NCBI RefSeq assembly: GCF_049243985.1
Contig: NC_135371.1
Span: 4,117,501-4,181,500 of the forward strand
Origin: Paroedura picta
Lineage: Eukaryota > Chordata > Lepidosauria > Squamata > Gekkonidae
Reading direction: 5' to 3'
Length of the DNA stretch: 64,000 nucleotides
Of this stretch, positions 1-17,239 are shown piece after piece; the stretch's first letter is position 1; each line of letters opens with the position of its first letter. The notes beneath the pieces were generated by a model. It was not told the origin of the DNA and made no database searches. It saw only the letters and a program-made list of their open reading frames with translations. A program made the position numbers and the translations under genes.

Positions 1-202
1 ACTGCAGGGCAGAGGGAGGTGTCCTTCTGCTCCCAGCAACAAAAAAATAACTCTTCCAGGACAGTACCAGTGTGTGTGTGTGTGGGGGGGACAACTGAAC
101 TTGTGAGGCTGGTATCTCTAATCTAGCACTGGAATAGGAAGGGGGATTTCTGTTCCTTTTGAAGCTTTGTTTTCTCCATTCACATGGTCTGGTGAAAAGG
201 CT

Positions 203-630
203 GCCATTTAGAAGAAGAAAAAGTGTTGGTTCTTATATGCCACTTTTCTCTACCGAAAGGAGGCTCAAAGCAGCTTCCAGTTGTCTTCCCTTCCTCTCCC
301 CACAACAGACACCCTGTGAGGTGAGGCTGAGAGAGCCCTGAGATTACTGAAGAAGAAGAAGAGTTGGTTCTTAGATGCCGCTTTTCTCTACCCAAAGAAG
401 TCTCAAAGTGGCTTACATTCGCTTTCCCTTTTCCTCTCCCCACAACAGGCACCCTATGAAGGAGGGGAGGCTGAGAGAGAGCCCTGATATTCCTGCTTGA
501 TCAGAACAGTTTTATCAGTGCAATGGTGAGCCCAAGGTCACCCAGCTGCTTGCATGTGCGGGAGGGCGAAATCAAACTTGGCTTGCCAGATTAGAAGTCC
601 GCACTCCTAACCGCCACAGCAAGCTGGCTC
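203..630 (-). mobile_element. tRNA-headed SINE with an L2-like tail, two copies nested
   Basis: On the minus strand, GAGCCAGCTTG head (promoter B-box-like), a conserved middle (GGTGACCTTGGGC), then GCTTTGAG...AAAGCGGCATCTAAGAACC and a CTT repeat. A second, headless copy lies at 203-345. 631-881 holds nothing recognisable. Confidence 0.75.
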
Positions 631-881
631 TTAGCAGCCCCTTCCATCCAAAGAGCCAGAAAAACACCAGTTGGACCAGACAAGAAACTTCCCAAATATT
701 CCCTTAGTGATAACAGACGTGTCCGGGCAAAAGTATTTCCACACAAGAAGTAGAAACATGCCAGCAGCCCTGACAGAGATGAAGATATCTCCACCCAGTC
801 CATTCAGCCCCCCCCCCTCTAAAAACAAGGCAATTAATTGGTTCCATCAGAGGAGTAGAAGTGGTTGTTGATGGGTTACAG

Positions 882-1017
882 CAGGGGTCGTCAACCTGTG
901 GTCCTCCAGATGTTCATGGACTACAATTCCCATGAGCCCCTGCCAGCAAATGCTGGCAGGGGCTCATGGGAATTGTAGTCCATGAACATCTGGAGGACCA
1001 CAGGTTGACTACGCCTG
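882..1017. mobile_element. Palindromic hAT-type MITE
   Basis: Near-perfect 136 bp foldback starting CAGGGGTCGTCAACC, with exact 8 bp target duplications GGTTACAG at 874-881 and 1018-1025. The 8 bp duplication and CAGGG ends fit hAT. This copy defines the family seen throughout the window. Confidence 0.9.
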
Positions 1018-1233
1018 GGTTACAGTACATTCCCTGCATTAGCATAACAAGTATCGTTCAGTGTCCACATATACAACACATCCCCCAACGTCTCCATGTA
1101 TTTCCCAACCCAGAGATGGCAACCTAATGGTGCAACAGGGACACAGACTTTGAGGGCAAACTCAAGCCTCTTTCCTGGGAGCAAAAGCCTCCCTGATGAA
1201 GGGGATTTGATGTCCCCCTGCTTTAGGGGGGGT

Positions 1234-1520
1234 CTAAATTAAGACTTTGGGAGGGGGGGCCTTAATTCTCTCCTCTCTCTTTCCCTCCAGAATGAATTCC
1301 TTGGTGCTTAAGAAGGTAACGTTATTGGAGAATTCAAAAAGTGCAGATTCTTTGATGCCGGCACCGTTTGAGACATACCACCATAGCCTGAAGACACGGG
1401 GCCAAAGAATCTGGAGGTGCCATTGATCATTGATCAACAGATATGAGTCTGAGCAGTCAAACGTTATGGATTCTTTGATGCCAGTGAAGACTGCTATGCC
1501 AGTCAAAAGTCTCTCCACAA
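1234..1520 (-). pseudogene. Decayed 3' continuation of gene A finger exon
   Basis: On the minus strand this stretch, with 1663-1753, resembles the degenerate C-terminal end of gene B's finger exon (16075-16240). The bases coding [13 protein letters not shown] in B have a clear counterpart at about 1440-1515. It lies beyond gene A's stop and is split from it by an L2-type tail at about 1522-1655. It suggests the ancestral array was longer. Confidence 0.5.
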
Positions 1521-1521
1521 T

Positions 1522-1655
1522 ATTTATTTATTACATTTTTATACCACCCTCCCTTGCACCTCAGGGCAGTTTATAGCATTGGACAGTGTCAAAGTTCCAC
1601 CGTAATATAAATACAGTATTCCAAACATTACACTCAAAGTGAATTGTATCATTAT
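1522..1655 (-). mobile_element. L2-type 3' tail
   Basis: Minus-strand GGGAGGGTGGTATAAAAATG followed by TAATAAATAAAT. It splits gene A's 3' relic and could offer an AATAAA to gene A. Confidence 0.55.
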
Positions 1656-1753
1656 TAAATACTTAAACCATTAGGTGTGAATCTGTGATGCCGGTGAAGG
1701 CTGCTACTTCAGTTGGAGGCCTTTCCATGCTGTGAGCATTCAAAAGGTTTCTC

Positions 1754-7784
<6,031 letters not shown>

Positions 7785-8229
7785 GTTCTCCTTTTCTTAG
7801 GTGACTTCCGGCTGCAGAAAGATGTCTTTTTCTCACGTAGCTATGAAGAGGGAAAGATGTCAAAGGTCTCAGAAGGAAATACTGTGGGATTTGTGTTCTG
7901 CCCTGTAGCCATTTACCTGTGGGGTGCCACCATGCAATTTAATATCTGTATGGAGCCACTGGAAGAGGAAACACGATTGAATGTTGAGTTTGGGGTGACC
8001 AACACAAAAATCATGAGGATCCATAAGGATCAGTGTTTGGGGACTACCTTTTCGCTCTGGGCGACCCGCAAGAAGGGATGGAGAGGTGATCTTTGTTGGG
8101 TTGCCCATAGATTAAACTACAGCCTACAATTTGAAAGTGGTTTTATTTTATTTCAGCATAGAAATCATACACACTCATGATCATCTACATTCCTTGGCCC
8201 TCCCTACGGCTGAGAAGCCATTTTTATCT

Positions 8230-8345
8230 GTTTTCCTTATTTTATTTATTTTATTTTTCCTTATTTATTTTATTTTTTATACTTATATACTGCCCTCCCC
8301 GGAGGCTCAGGGCGGTTTACACTGAACTTATGAACCATACGTGAA
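8230..8345 (-). mobile_element. L2-type 3' tail in gene A intron 1
   Basis: Minus strand CCGCCCTGAGCCTCCGGGGA, then GGGCAGTATATAAG and an AT-rich tail. Confidence 0.6.
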
Positions 8346-8420
8346 ACAATCTTTGTTAATAATCATACAATAATGTTAATAACAGTGGCTGTAACAGTAT
8401 AACAATATAATATAACAGTA

Positions 8421-8712
8421 AAGGTAAAGGCAAAGGTCTCCCCTGTGCAAGCACCAGGTCATGTCTGACCCTTGGGGTGACGCCCTCCAGCGTTTTCATG
8501 GCAGACTCAATACAGGGTGGTTTGCCAGTGCCTTCCCCAGTCATGACCGTTTACCCCCCAGCAGCAAACTGGGTACTCATTTTACCGACCTCGGAAGGAT
8601 GGAAGGCTGAGTCGACCTTGAGCCGGCTGCTGGGATTGAACTCCCAGCCTCATGGGCAGACAGCTTCAGACAGCATATCGCTGCCTTACCACTCTGTGCC
8701 ACGAGAGGCTCT
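8421..8712 (-). mobile_element. Sauria-type SINE (BovB-like tail)
   Basis: Exact 13 bp target duplications TAATATAACAGTA (8408-8420, 8713-8725). tRNA-like head GAGCCTCTCGTGGCACAGAG with B-box GGGAGTTCAATCCC. The tail GGGTCAGACATGAC resembles BovB and ends in a CCTTTA repeat. In gene A intron 1. Confidence 0.88.
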
Positions 8713-8879
8713 TAATATAACAGTACAACAATATAAAATAACAGTGCAATGGCCCAACAGGTCCAGAGCGGTTTCTGCCCCCCCCCCAAAGGCCCCCCCA
8801 AGGCATCAGGAGACTGCATTTGAAAAGCAGGCAAAGAACAGAGACGACGGGAAAAGCACCCCCCCCCTTTGCAAGATTG

Positions 8880-9380
8880 CACCCCCCCCTTAGTGTCTTA
8901 CTTGCGAGGAAGCCTCCCCGGGCTCCGCTTCCCCGTGCAGTTGCACCACTGCCCCCCCTCCCCCTCCCCCCCCGCCTCTCCGGCCGCGCCCCTTTAACCC
9001 TCGCGGGGGCGGCAGGTAAAGGAAAAAGGAGCCACCTCCAAAGCTCGACCGGACGGACGTCAGCCGGGCTGTCCTCGCCAACGCCCCGCGCCGCTCCATG
9101 GGACCGCTCCGGAGCAATTGGGCAGGGGCGACTGAAGTCCGTCCGGTGCGGCTCCCCGTCGAGAGGAGGCGTTTTCCCTGCAGCAGGGAAAGGGTTAAAG
9201 GGACAGAGCTCGCGGCTAGAGAGGCGCGCGGGGGGTGGGCGGGAGGACAAGGGTTGGGGGGGGCTCTGCTCTTGATTGGCAGGCCGGAAGAGGGAGGTGG
9301 CAGAGCGGACCGTACCGGTAGAGAGGAGCAGCCGGAGGCCGGGGAGGTCTACTCGCAAGTAAGGCCTGAAGGGGGGGTCA
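8880..9380. promoter_or_regulatory. Shared bidirectional promoter of genes A and B
   Basis: GC- and CpG-rich block between two divergent first-exon donors. On the minus strand GGCTTCCTCGCAA|GTAAGA ends exon 1 of A at 8902. On the plus strand GGTCTACTCGCAA|GTAAGG ends exon 1 of B at 9358. A conserved GAGGGTTAA-type motif lies in both orientations (about 8971-9006 minus, 9185-9224 plus). ATTGG (inverted CCAAT) occurs at 9116 and 9275. No TATA box was seen. The 5' ends of the transcripts cannot be set. Confidence 0.75.
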
Positions 9381-9512
9381 ATGAGGGCGGGAGGCCTTGG
9401 GGGGGGCTGGATTTCAGTCCTTCTCGATGCTTCTCAAGGGCGGCCCTCGGAGGCCTCTTTTAATTTGGTTCGGGGCCTTGGGGCGGGGGGGGCCCAGAAA
9501 GGCAGGATCTGG

Positions 9513-9642
9513 AGGGGGAGTCAACCTGTGGTCCTCCAGATGTTCATGGACTACAATACCCATGAGCCCCTGCCAGCTGGCAGGGGCTCATGGGAATTGT
9601 AGTCCATGAACATCTGGAGGACCACAGGTTGACTTACCCCTG
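9513..9642. mobile_element. Palindromic hAT-type MITE in gene B intron 1
   Basis: Foldback with AGTCAACCTGTGGTCC arms. The left tip is eroded, so no target duplication could be set. Confidence 0.75.
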
Positions 9643-10109
9643 CTGTAAACGGGAAGAGATCAAAATGGCTTCTCGGCCCTAGGAATGCCAGGAAAGGATC
9701 GGACGGGAGGGATCCTCCATGCTGATTGGCTTCCCTGCAAGCCTTCTCCCTCCTTTGGTGGTTCACTGCCCCCCCCCTTGCTCCTGCTCAGCCCACAGCA
9801 GCCCCACTCTTTCCTGGAAGATGCCCCCCCCCCTGCCAATTCCCCCCTGCAGGAGAAAGGCAAAGCCAGGGAGCCGCTGGGGTTTTGTTTTATTTTCAAC
9901 ACGCTCAAATCCCATCACCATGGACTGAACCATAAAAAGCAGACACCCGGTACTTTGTATACTTCTTACATCAAAACAAACCTTTGTCAGACTCTAGGTT
10001 GGGGTCGCGTACTATAGGCAGCACCACAGAAATCACCCATCTGACACCACAGTAGTTCTAACGTATGGATCCTGACGGAATTGACTGGTTTTTGTATTGG
10101 GTCACCCCA

Positions 10110-10158
10110 AACTCACTATTATCATCATCATCATTATCATTATTATTATTATTATCCT
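10110..10158 (+). repeat. ATC/ATT microsatellite in gene B intron 1
   Basis: TTATCATCATCATC followed by ATTATTATT. Confidence 0.85.
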
Positions 10159-10355
10159 TTAATTTATATAAAACCAATCCCCTAAAAACAGTAATAGAAC
10201 AGTAAAAACATGGTACATTCATCTAATCACATCTCCCCGTGACCTCTCCCAGGGGCTCCATACAGATATTAAAGGGGTGGGGGAGCCCTGCAGCACCCTA
10301 GAAGCTAATGGGATGTCTTTTGAGACATTAATGTCTTTCTGCTTTTTTCCCACAG

Positions 10356-10813
10356 TCAGAGGTGAACCAAGGAAAGGAGAAGGGAAGGCGATGGAAGAGC
10401 AGGACCCAGAAGGACCTGGAACTAGCCAGAGAGCAAGGAAAAGTCCCAATCCCATCCAGGCTGGGGATGCTGCTGAATTTGGGGAGGAAGCTACTCCAGA
10501 CATCCTGGCTCAGGAAAGAATGACCCCAGATATGCGCAGCCGATTCTTCCGGCAGTTTCGCTACCATGAGGCTGCTGGGCCCCGAGAGGTTTTTAGCCAG
10601 CTCCATAGACTTTGCAGCCGCTGGCTGAAGCCGGAGAGGCACACCAAGCAGCAGATCCTGGACCTGGTGATCCTGGAGCAGTTCCTGGCCCTTCTGCCCC
10701 AGGAGATGCAGGGCTGGGTGAGAGGATGCGGGCCAGAGAGCAGTTCCCAGGCGGTGGCCCTGGCCGAAGGCTTCCTCCTGAGCCAGGCGGAGGAGAAGAG
10801 GCAGGCAAAGCAG
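10356..10813 (+). CDS. Gene B exon 2: SCAN domain
   Basis: Acceptor TTTTTTCCCACAG ends at 10355 and donor CAG|GTGAGG at 10814. The ATG at 10391 (GGCGATGGAAG) aligns with the starts in A and D, with 35 nt of 5' UTR before it. 141 codons. The SCAN core reads [19 protein letters not shown] and on to the [10 protein letters not shown] end. The intact helices suggest it can still dimerise. Confidence 0.9.
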
Positions 10814-13800
10814 GTGAGGGAGTTTCCTTCCATGCAACGACCCTCTCCTTAGGCTTCTCTGCCAGATATTTCCACCTCTGGAAAATTCACTAGGCTGGGA
10901 AGAAAGCCTGATCCTAATTTTTGCCCTTGGGGATAAAGCGGTCCTCCTGGTCAGTGCAGGGGTGAGGAGTCTGGGAGTATGACAGGGTTGATCTCTTTGG
11001 CCTGTTCCATTCCTTCTGTTACCCATCTCTCTTGTTGTTGTTCTAGATGTGGGGACCATCCAGAAAGATGGCAGCAAAATGGAAGGAGGTGGAAGCAGTT
11101 CCTTTGGAGGACTGGCAGAGGGCGCAGGAGCATGTCCCAGAGGCCCTCTCCTGTGGTAAGGGTGCCTTGTGCCAGGATACGATTGGGACACATAGTGGAG
11201 TTGTTGAGCAGATGCTTCAGGTTATGGGAAAAAACAGAAATAACTCTGCAGGAGACACAGAGAGGACGTGTGGCCCTCATTGCTATTGGATGTACTGATG
11301 GCCACTCGCTCTAAGGAGGGATTAGACAGATTCATGGGAGTTCTTGATCACAGTCATTAAAATATAGATGAAAACATGTATCTCACCCTTAGAGGGACTC
11401 AATGCAGCTCAAAAAAGTTTAGACACAGCTATTGGCCATGGGGAATAAATGGGGCCTCCACATCTTGGGGTCTGCCTACTTCTGAAAACCACTCCCCTGC
11501 AGTGTCCTTTCCACGCATGAACTGTTTCCTCCCAGCAGCCCAACCACTTGGGGGTGGCACCTGCAGGGGAAGGGTGTGCCTTTGATGTGATCCAACATGG
11601 ATGCTGTCTGGTTTTTCAGCTCTGGAGTTCACAGGGCACCTTTCAAGGCTCCCAGAAGTCAGAAACATCCTGGCAGCATTTTATAAGCCCTGGGGCTCAT
11701 GGGTGCCTGCTGCTTCTCTGTTACCTTGTCAACCATTTACTGTTATTTTTCTGAGTGTCTGTAGAGGAAGGTTTCCCACTCTAGGAACGAGGCTGAAAGA
11801 CGGAGTATTTAAACAAGTAAACAATACAGGAAGTCGAAGCTAACAGCCTTTCTCCCTAATTTCTCTTCCTTACAGGCAGCGGAAAAGTCCTATTGAGCCA
11901 CCGTCCTTGCAGAGGTGTGGAAATGGCAATTCAGCTTCCGGGAAAGGTAGGAGACATCAGCAGGGGGCATCTAAGGAACCTTCTCAAGGCTCCTGTGCTA
12001 CCTGTCAGGTAGTCCATGCGAGAGAGGAAATGAACGCCTCTCCCTTTCTCCAATGCCAAGCTCCAGGTCCTCCACTCTACTCAAATGCCCTCTCCCAGCA
12101 TGGCATTTCTGCCTGGTGTGACCTCTAACGAGGTCACCTGCCCTTTCTTTCAGTCTCTGCCTTCCTTTGAAGAGGTGGCCGTGGATTTCACAGAGGCGGA
12201 GTGGGCCCTGCTGGATTCAGGCCAACGAGCTCTCCATTGGGAAGTCATGCTGGAGAACTATGGAAGCGTGGCCTTTCTGGGTAGGTTCTTGTTTCTCATA
12301 GGATACAGGAAAGAAACTCTTCAATGCAAAATGTTGTTTAGAGGCCCACCCAGGTGTACGCAGTACAACTGGGGACCTCCCAGAATTGATTTGCCAGTGA
12401 AAGTAGAGTTCAGCATGGCTGGGTGGGGCAACCCAGGCCTCCTGTCTGGCCCAGGGGTAACTTAGGCTGTGTTGGGACCATCATCCAAGCCAGGGAGGGT
12501 GTCATAACCCAAGGCCAAAATGGGGACAAGAGGGCCTCAAATAAACCCTAATTTCTCAGTGGGCAACCTTTCTAACATGCCTCGTAACTACCCCATAACT
12601 ACTGTCATCCACTCTGACGGTGGTCTGGAATGGATGTTTTTTTCCTTATTCTCTTTATTATTTTGGGCTTTGATCCTGACCATGTTCTCAGCCTTTTGGA
12701 ATGATTTTTCCTCTTCTTTAAATTTCATTCCTTCCCAAGCCAGTAATGTGAGAGAGGTTACGGTGGAGCCAGGCAGAGGCCTTGCGTCCTTCTCCAGAGG
12801 GCCTCCAGAGCGCATTTCCTTCCCAAACAACCCGGTTGAGAGTACGTATGCGTCATGGTTCTGTCCAGGGAATGGGCAAAGAGGAAGTGTGGGAGAGTTC
12901 CTCTTCACTTCATAGGAACTCTTGGTTTTATTGAATTGTGAAGCCCACTGGGAAAAGATGGCGGGAGGCCATCTGAGGCCTGATATCTGCAAGGCTTAGA
13001 AGTTCCTTCTGGGGCTGAGCTCTGCTGTGGCTCTTTTAATCCCTTTAAGGGCTGCAGTATCTTTAAATACTGGCTATTCCAGGTAAAGGAGGGAAATTTA
13101 CTTAAGAAGAGCCCAAAGACCTGTCACCTTCTTCCTACAGTGGTCACCTTGATGAACTGAGGCCTTATCGGCCTTCTCCCCCCAAAAAACCTGGCAATCC
13201 TTCCAAACAACATGGGGTCCCCTTTGAATTCTGGATCTCAGTTTGGTCCTGGCTTCTGGTCCCCCTTCCGCAAAGTATTCTGAGAGGCTGAAGTCCAAGT
13301 CCTGAAGGGCGGTGGAATGATTCTTTCCCACTTTATCCATTAAAGCACACACGGGGACTTTTGTGGAGGAGAAGGAGAGGCAGAATATAAGAACGGTTCT
13401 CCTGAAGGGCCTAGCTGTGGAAATTGGGTGGCTCAGTTGGAGGGGGAGAGAGAGAAAAATGCTGATAAAGGAAATAAACAGCCACAGTTGACCAGTGGGT
13501 TAGGTTTGGTGGGTTAGCTTTTTAAGTGAGTGCTGACTGGATCTCTGTCTTGATTCCATCAGGAAAGGCAGAGGAGACAGCTGGGGAATTTAATGGTTTC
13601 ACATTAGTGGAAGTCAAGATTGAAGATGCTGAAGAAAACTTTGAGGATGGAAAAGAACCCCAAAGCCACAGAGAGAATATGGACCCTCAACACGAATTCC
13701 CACTGTCAGAAGAAAGGCCACCCCCAAATGGTAAGGAACAAAAGGAACCATACTGACCAGGTAATTCAAAGGAAAATATAATGAAATCATGGCCTTTGGC

Positions 13801-16209
13801 AAGAACTACAGTCAGAGCATAAATGTAATTTTCATGAAACACATTCTGGATAGATTCACGTAGGTAGCCTTGTTGGTCTGAAGTCTCAGAAACATTTAGT
13901 ATCTAATCTAGTGGCACATATATAAGGAGAAAGTCGGTCCTGGATTGGTACACAGCACCACGGACATGTTTACCAGATACACAGGCCTTACAGGAATAAC
14001 AAACTAAGATGATAAGGTCATATTTTGTTTGGATTCAACTCTGGATGAAAGAAACACTGTTAAGAAAATGCCAACCATGCAGATATGTCAAAACCTCCAC
14101 CGAAGAATGAATGGACCCAAATTTAACATCAAGAATCACAAGACTGAGAAACCTGCAGGGGAAAACTTCAGCCTTCCGTGACATTCAGTTAGAGACCTCG
14201 GAATAGCTGTTCCGTTACCAAAAAGTTTCAGGAACAGACTGGAAAGGGAAACTGCCGAGATGCAAGTTATTACAGCAATCAAAACCAGGGAAAATCCCCA
14301 AAGGGATTGGCTCCTTACCTCACTATATATGCTCACAATCCCCCAGAAGGGCCATGTGTTCTCTTCATTATATATTTTCATATGGGATGGGACGTAACAA
14401 TGTACGGCGGGATGTAATGTAATTTAGATAGGGAGGCTGAAACTTAACTCTCAGGTTTGGAGACGGATCAAGTATAGTGACAGGTTCAACGTGTAGAAAG
14501 AGTTTCACTCGCAGATTCCACCCTCAACAACATCAAATGTTTGTTAAGGGGGATCCTAGAGAGTTCATCCATTGTTGCTAGGTGTGAAGCCGTGTCCGAC
14601 CCATCGTGACCCCATGGACAATGATCTTCCAGGCCTTCCTGTCCTCCACCATTCCCCTGAGTCCATTTAAGTTTGCACCGACTGCTTCAGTGTCTCCATC
14701 CAGCCACCTTATTCTCTGTCGTCCCCTTCTTCTTTTGCCCTCGATCGCTCCCAGCATTAGGCTCTTCTCCAGGGAGTCCTTCCTTCTCATGAGGTGACCA
14801 AAGTATTTGAGTTTCATCTTCAGGATCTGGCCTTCTAAGGAGCACTCAGGGCTGATCTCCTCTAGGACGGACCGGTTTGTTCGCCTTGCAGTCCAAGGGA
14901 CTCATGCCTGGTTCTCACTGTTGCTTCTTGACCTGAAATTACCTCCACTGAAATGTTGTGAAGGGAAAGTCAAGTGCAAATCAGGCCTCCTTGCATGGGA
15001 GCTAACCTAATCTCTGTTTTTATTCCAGCAGGGGATCATCAGGGGAATGAGGAGGAAGAAGAACTGCATCATCTGTCGCTAGGTGAAGTCAAGAATGAAG
15101 ACTGGAGTGGAAATGGCAGGAGTCAAGGTGGACCTAAGGGGCAAAAAGGAAGCCACACAGCCGAGAAGAAGAATGAAATCCTTCCTTGTCAAGGAGGGTA
15201 CTTGCGTGAAGTCCTTCTCATGATGGGGGAAACATATAAGGGCTGGGAGTATGGGAAGAGCTTCAGGGGCCAAGCAGACCTCCATGGGCATCAAGGAATT
15301 CCCTCAGGAGAGAAGCCATTGATCTGCTCAGACAGTGCAATAACAATCTCTGAGGAAACAAAGGATAACGTACATTCTCCAATGCCCAGTATAACGAAGG
15401 CACATGAATGCTTTCTCTGTGGAAAGTCCTTCAAATGCAGATCGCGGTTCCTTGACCACCAAAGAGTCCACACAGGGGAGAAACCTTTTGAATGCTCTGA
15501 GTGTGGAAAGAAATTCAGTTGCAGATCCTTTCTTAAGCGGCATCAAAGAATCCACACAGGTGTGAAGCCCTTTGAATGCACAGTGTGTGGAAAGAAATTC
15601 AGTCAGAGTAGTCATCTTCAGCTGCATTACAGAACCCACACAGGGGAGAGACCTTTTGAATGCTCACATTGTGGAAAGAAATTCAGTTCACGAGGCCAGC
15701 TTCAGCGGCATCAAACAACCCACTCAGGGGAGAAACCTTTTGAATGCTCACAGTGTGAGAAAAAATTCAGTCACAGTAGCGATCTTCATCAGCATCAAAG
15801 AATCCACACAGGGGAGAAACCCTTTGAATGCTTAGAGTGTGGAATTAAATTCAGTTGGCGAGGTCAGCTTCAGCGGCATCAAATAATCCACACAGGGGAG
15901 AAACCTTTTGAATGCTCACAGTGTGGGAAAAAGTTCAATCACAGTACCGATCTCCATCAGCATCAAAAAATCCACACTGGTGAAAAACTCTTTGAATGCC
16001 CTGAATGTGGTAAAAAATTCAGTCACAATGGTGGTCTTCAACGCCATCAGAAAACCCACTCTTGGGGGAAACCTTCTGAATGGTCAGAGTGTGGAAAGAC
16101 AGTCAATTGGAGTAGCAATCTTCACTGCTTCAAAGAATCCAAACCGTTTGAATGCTCAGAGTTATATCTGCTGATGAATGGCCCTCTGATGATGCCTCTG
16201 GATTCTTAG
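10391..16209 (+). CDS. Gene B: SCAN-KRAB-C2H2 zinc finger protein
   Basis: Plus-strand partner of A. Coding exons: 10391-10813 (SCAN), 11047-11155, 11876-11946, 12154-12280 (KRAB-A), 13563-13730 (an extra acidic exon) and 15029-16209 (fingers). The total is 2079 nt, 692 aa, with all phases agreeing. The domains are SCAN, KRAB-A with intact MLE, an acidic linker, and eight intact C2H2 fingers followed by two degenerate ones. Family knowledge suggests a nuclear sequence-specific repressor; the target is unknown. B is the only gene here with the 168 nt exon, which is symmetric in phase and could be skipped. A candidate AATAAA lies at 17052 inside an L2 relic, and no better 3' end was seen. Confidence 0.88.
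11047..11155 (+). CDS. Gene B exon 3: linker
   Basis: 109 nt between GTTGTTCTAG and CTGTG|GTAAGG, ending in phase 1. It encodes [20 protein letters not shown], then [16 protein letters not shown]. No known domain. Confidence 0.82.
11876..11946 (+). CDS. Gene B exon 4: 71 nt linker exon
   Basis: 71 nt between TTCCTTACAG and AAAG|GTAGGAG. It encodes [20 protein letters not shown] and three more residues, and matches the same exon in A and D-H. Confidence 0.78.
12154..12280 (+). CDS. Gene B exon 5: KRAB-A box
   Basis: 127 nt between CTTTCTTTCAG and CTGG|GTAGG. It encodes [20 protein letters not shown] and onward, ending [17 protein letters not shown] is intact. Confidence 0.92.
13563..13730 (+). 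CDS. Gene B exon 6: acidic linker exon unique to B
   Basis: 168 nt between GATTCCATCAG and AATG|GTAAGG, phase 1 on both sides. It encodes [20 protein letters not shown] and onward, rich in Glu and Asp. No counterpart was found in A or D-H. It may be cassette-like because skipping it keeps the frame. Confidence 0.6.
14040..14390 (+). mobile_element. Possible Penelope-like element fragment
   Basis: A frame reading [20 protein letters not shown], then [12 protein letters not shown] resembles the GIY-YIG endonuclease end of Penelope-like elements. A broken fossil. Confidence 0.45.
14577..14905 (-). mobile_element. BovB (RTE) LINE 3' fragment
   Basis: Minus strand codes [20 protein letters not shown] and [14 protein letters not shown], the C-terminal end typical of BovB. 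In gene B's intron. Confidence 0.85.
15029..16209 (+). CDS. Gene B exon 7: zinc finger array
   Basis: Acceptor TTTTTATTCCAG ends at 15028. The acidic start ([20 protein letters not shown]) matches A. Eight canonical fingers follow, with helix cores [56 protein letters not shown] and SHNGGLQR. Two degenerate fingers come next (SEWSEC with [14 protein letters not shown]). The stop is TAG at 16207, and an L2-type LINE relic begins just downstream. Confidence 0.93.
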
Positions 16210-16211
16210 CC

Positions 16212-17220
16212 CAGGTGTCTGGAGGTTGTGGTGGGATGGCTAGAAAAAGGTTGAAGTTGAACCCAGCCAAGAAGGAGGTCCTTTGGCCAGGTTGATGAGC
16301 TCCAAGTGAGTCAGTGCTACTCCCAGCTCCTGACAGGGTCCATCTAATAAGTCTGGAGACCATCAGAAGCCTGGGTGTCATTCTGGACATATCTCTTTCA
16401 ATGCAGGCCCTGGCTGGGCATTCTGCCATCTTCACCAGCTTGGTGTACTGTAGAGTGTGGACTTTTAATCTAGCGAGCCTGGTTTGCAGCCATCTGGGTG
16501 ACCCTGGGCTCGCCACAGCACTGAGAAAACTGCTCTGACCAAGCAGGAATATCAGGGCTCGCTCAGCCTCACCTACTCCACAGGGTGTCTGTTGTAGGGA
16601 GAGGAAAGGGAAGGCGATTGTAAGCCACTTTGAGCCTCCTTTGGGTAGAGAAAAGCGGCATATAAGAACCAACTCTTCTTTTTCTTCTTCAACCAGGTAC
16701 GTCGATTGGCACCTTACCTGTTGGCACCCAACCTAGCTACAGTGATCCATGCAATAGTCACCTCCAGGCTAGATTTCTGTAACTTGCTGTATGCAGGGCT
16801 ATCCTTAAGGCTGCTCTGGAAAGTCCAGCTGGTCCAGGTTCTAACTGGGACGTCATAGAGAGTGCATAACCAGCCAGTACTCTCCCAACTTCCTTGCTGA
16901 AAAATGGAGACTGGATCAGATTGAAGCTTTTGGCTATAACCTTTAACGGTCTGGGGCCCTTGTATCTTTGGGACAGCCTTTCCCTCTATGTCCACCCCAG
17001 AGCACTATTTTCTAGTCACTAGAATCTGCCTTGGGTCCTCGTGCTTAGAGAAATAAAACTTGCCTCAACATGTCCAGGGCTTCTTGGTTCTGCCCCCAGC
17101 CTGGTGGAATGCTTTGGAGAATTACATCAAAGCCTTGTGGGACATTTGCTATGCTGCAGGGCTTGCAAGACAGAACTGTTCATCCAGGGACCATCAATTT
17201 GCTGGCCTCCCTAACTGAAA
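16212..17220 (+). mobile_element. L2-type LINE relic downstream of gene B
   Basis: Decayed RT C-terminal coding sequence (AAGTTGAACCCAGCCAAGAA for LNPSK; CACCTCCAGGCTAGATTTCT for SRLDF). Interrupted by a SINE at 16433-16690. Confidence 0.65.
16433..16690 (+). mobile_element. tRNA-headed SINE nested in an L2 relic
   Basis: Head GCTTGGTGTACTGTAGAGTG to tail GGCATATAAGAACCAACTC plus CTT repeat. L2 sequence continues on both sides. Confidence 0.8.
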
Positions 17221-17239
17221 ACCCACCAAATTAGAACCT

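Noticed and set aside
882-1017. Long perfect hairpins as terminators or microRNA genes
   Set aside because: They are copies of a palindromic MITE with 8 bp target duplications. No specific evidence for processing.
10277-10390. An upstream ATG extending the gene B SCAN exon (reading into [12 protein letters not shown])
   Set aside because: It runs through the T-rich acceptor tract and the AG at 10354-10355, so it is intron sequence.
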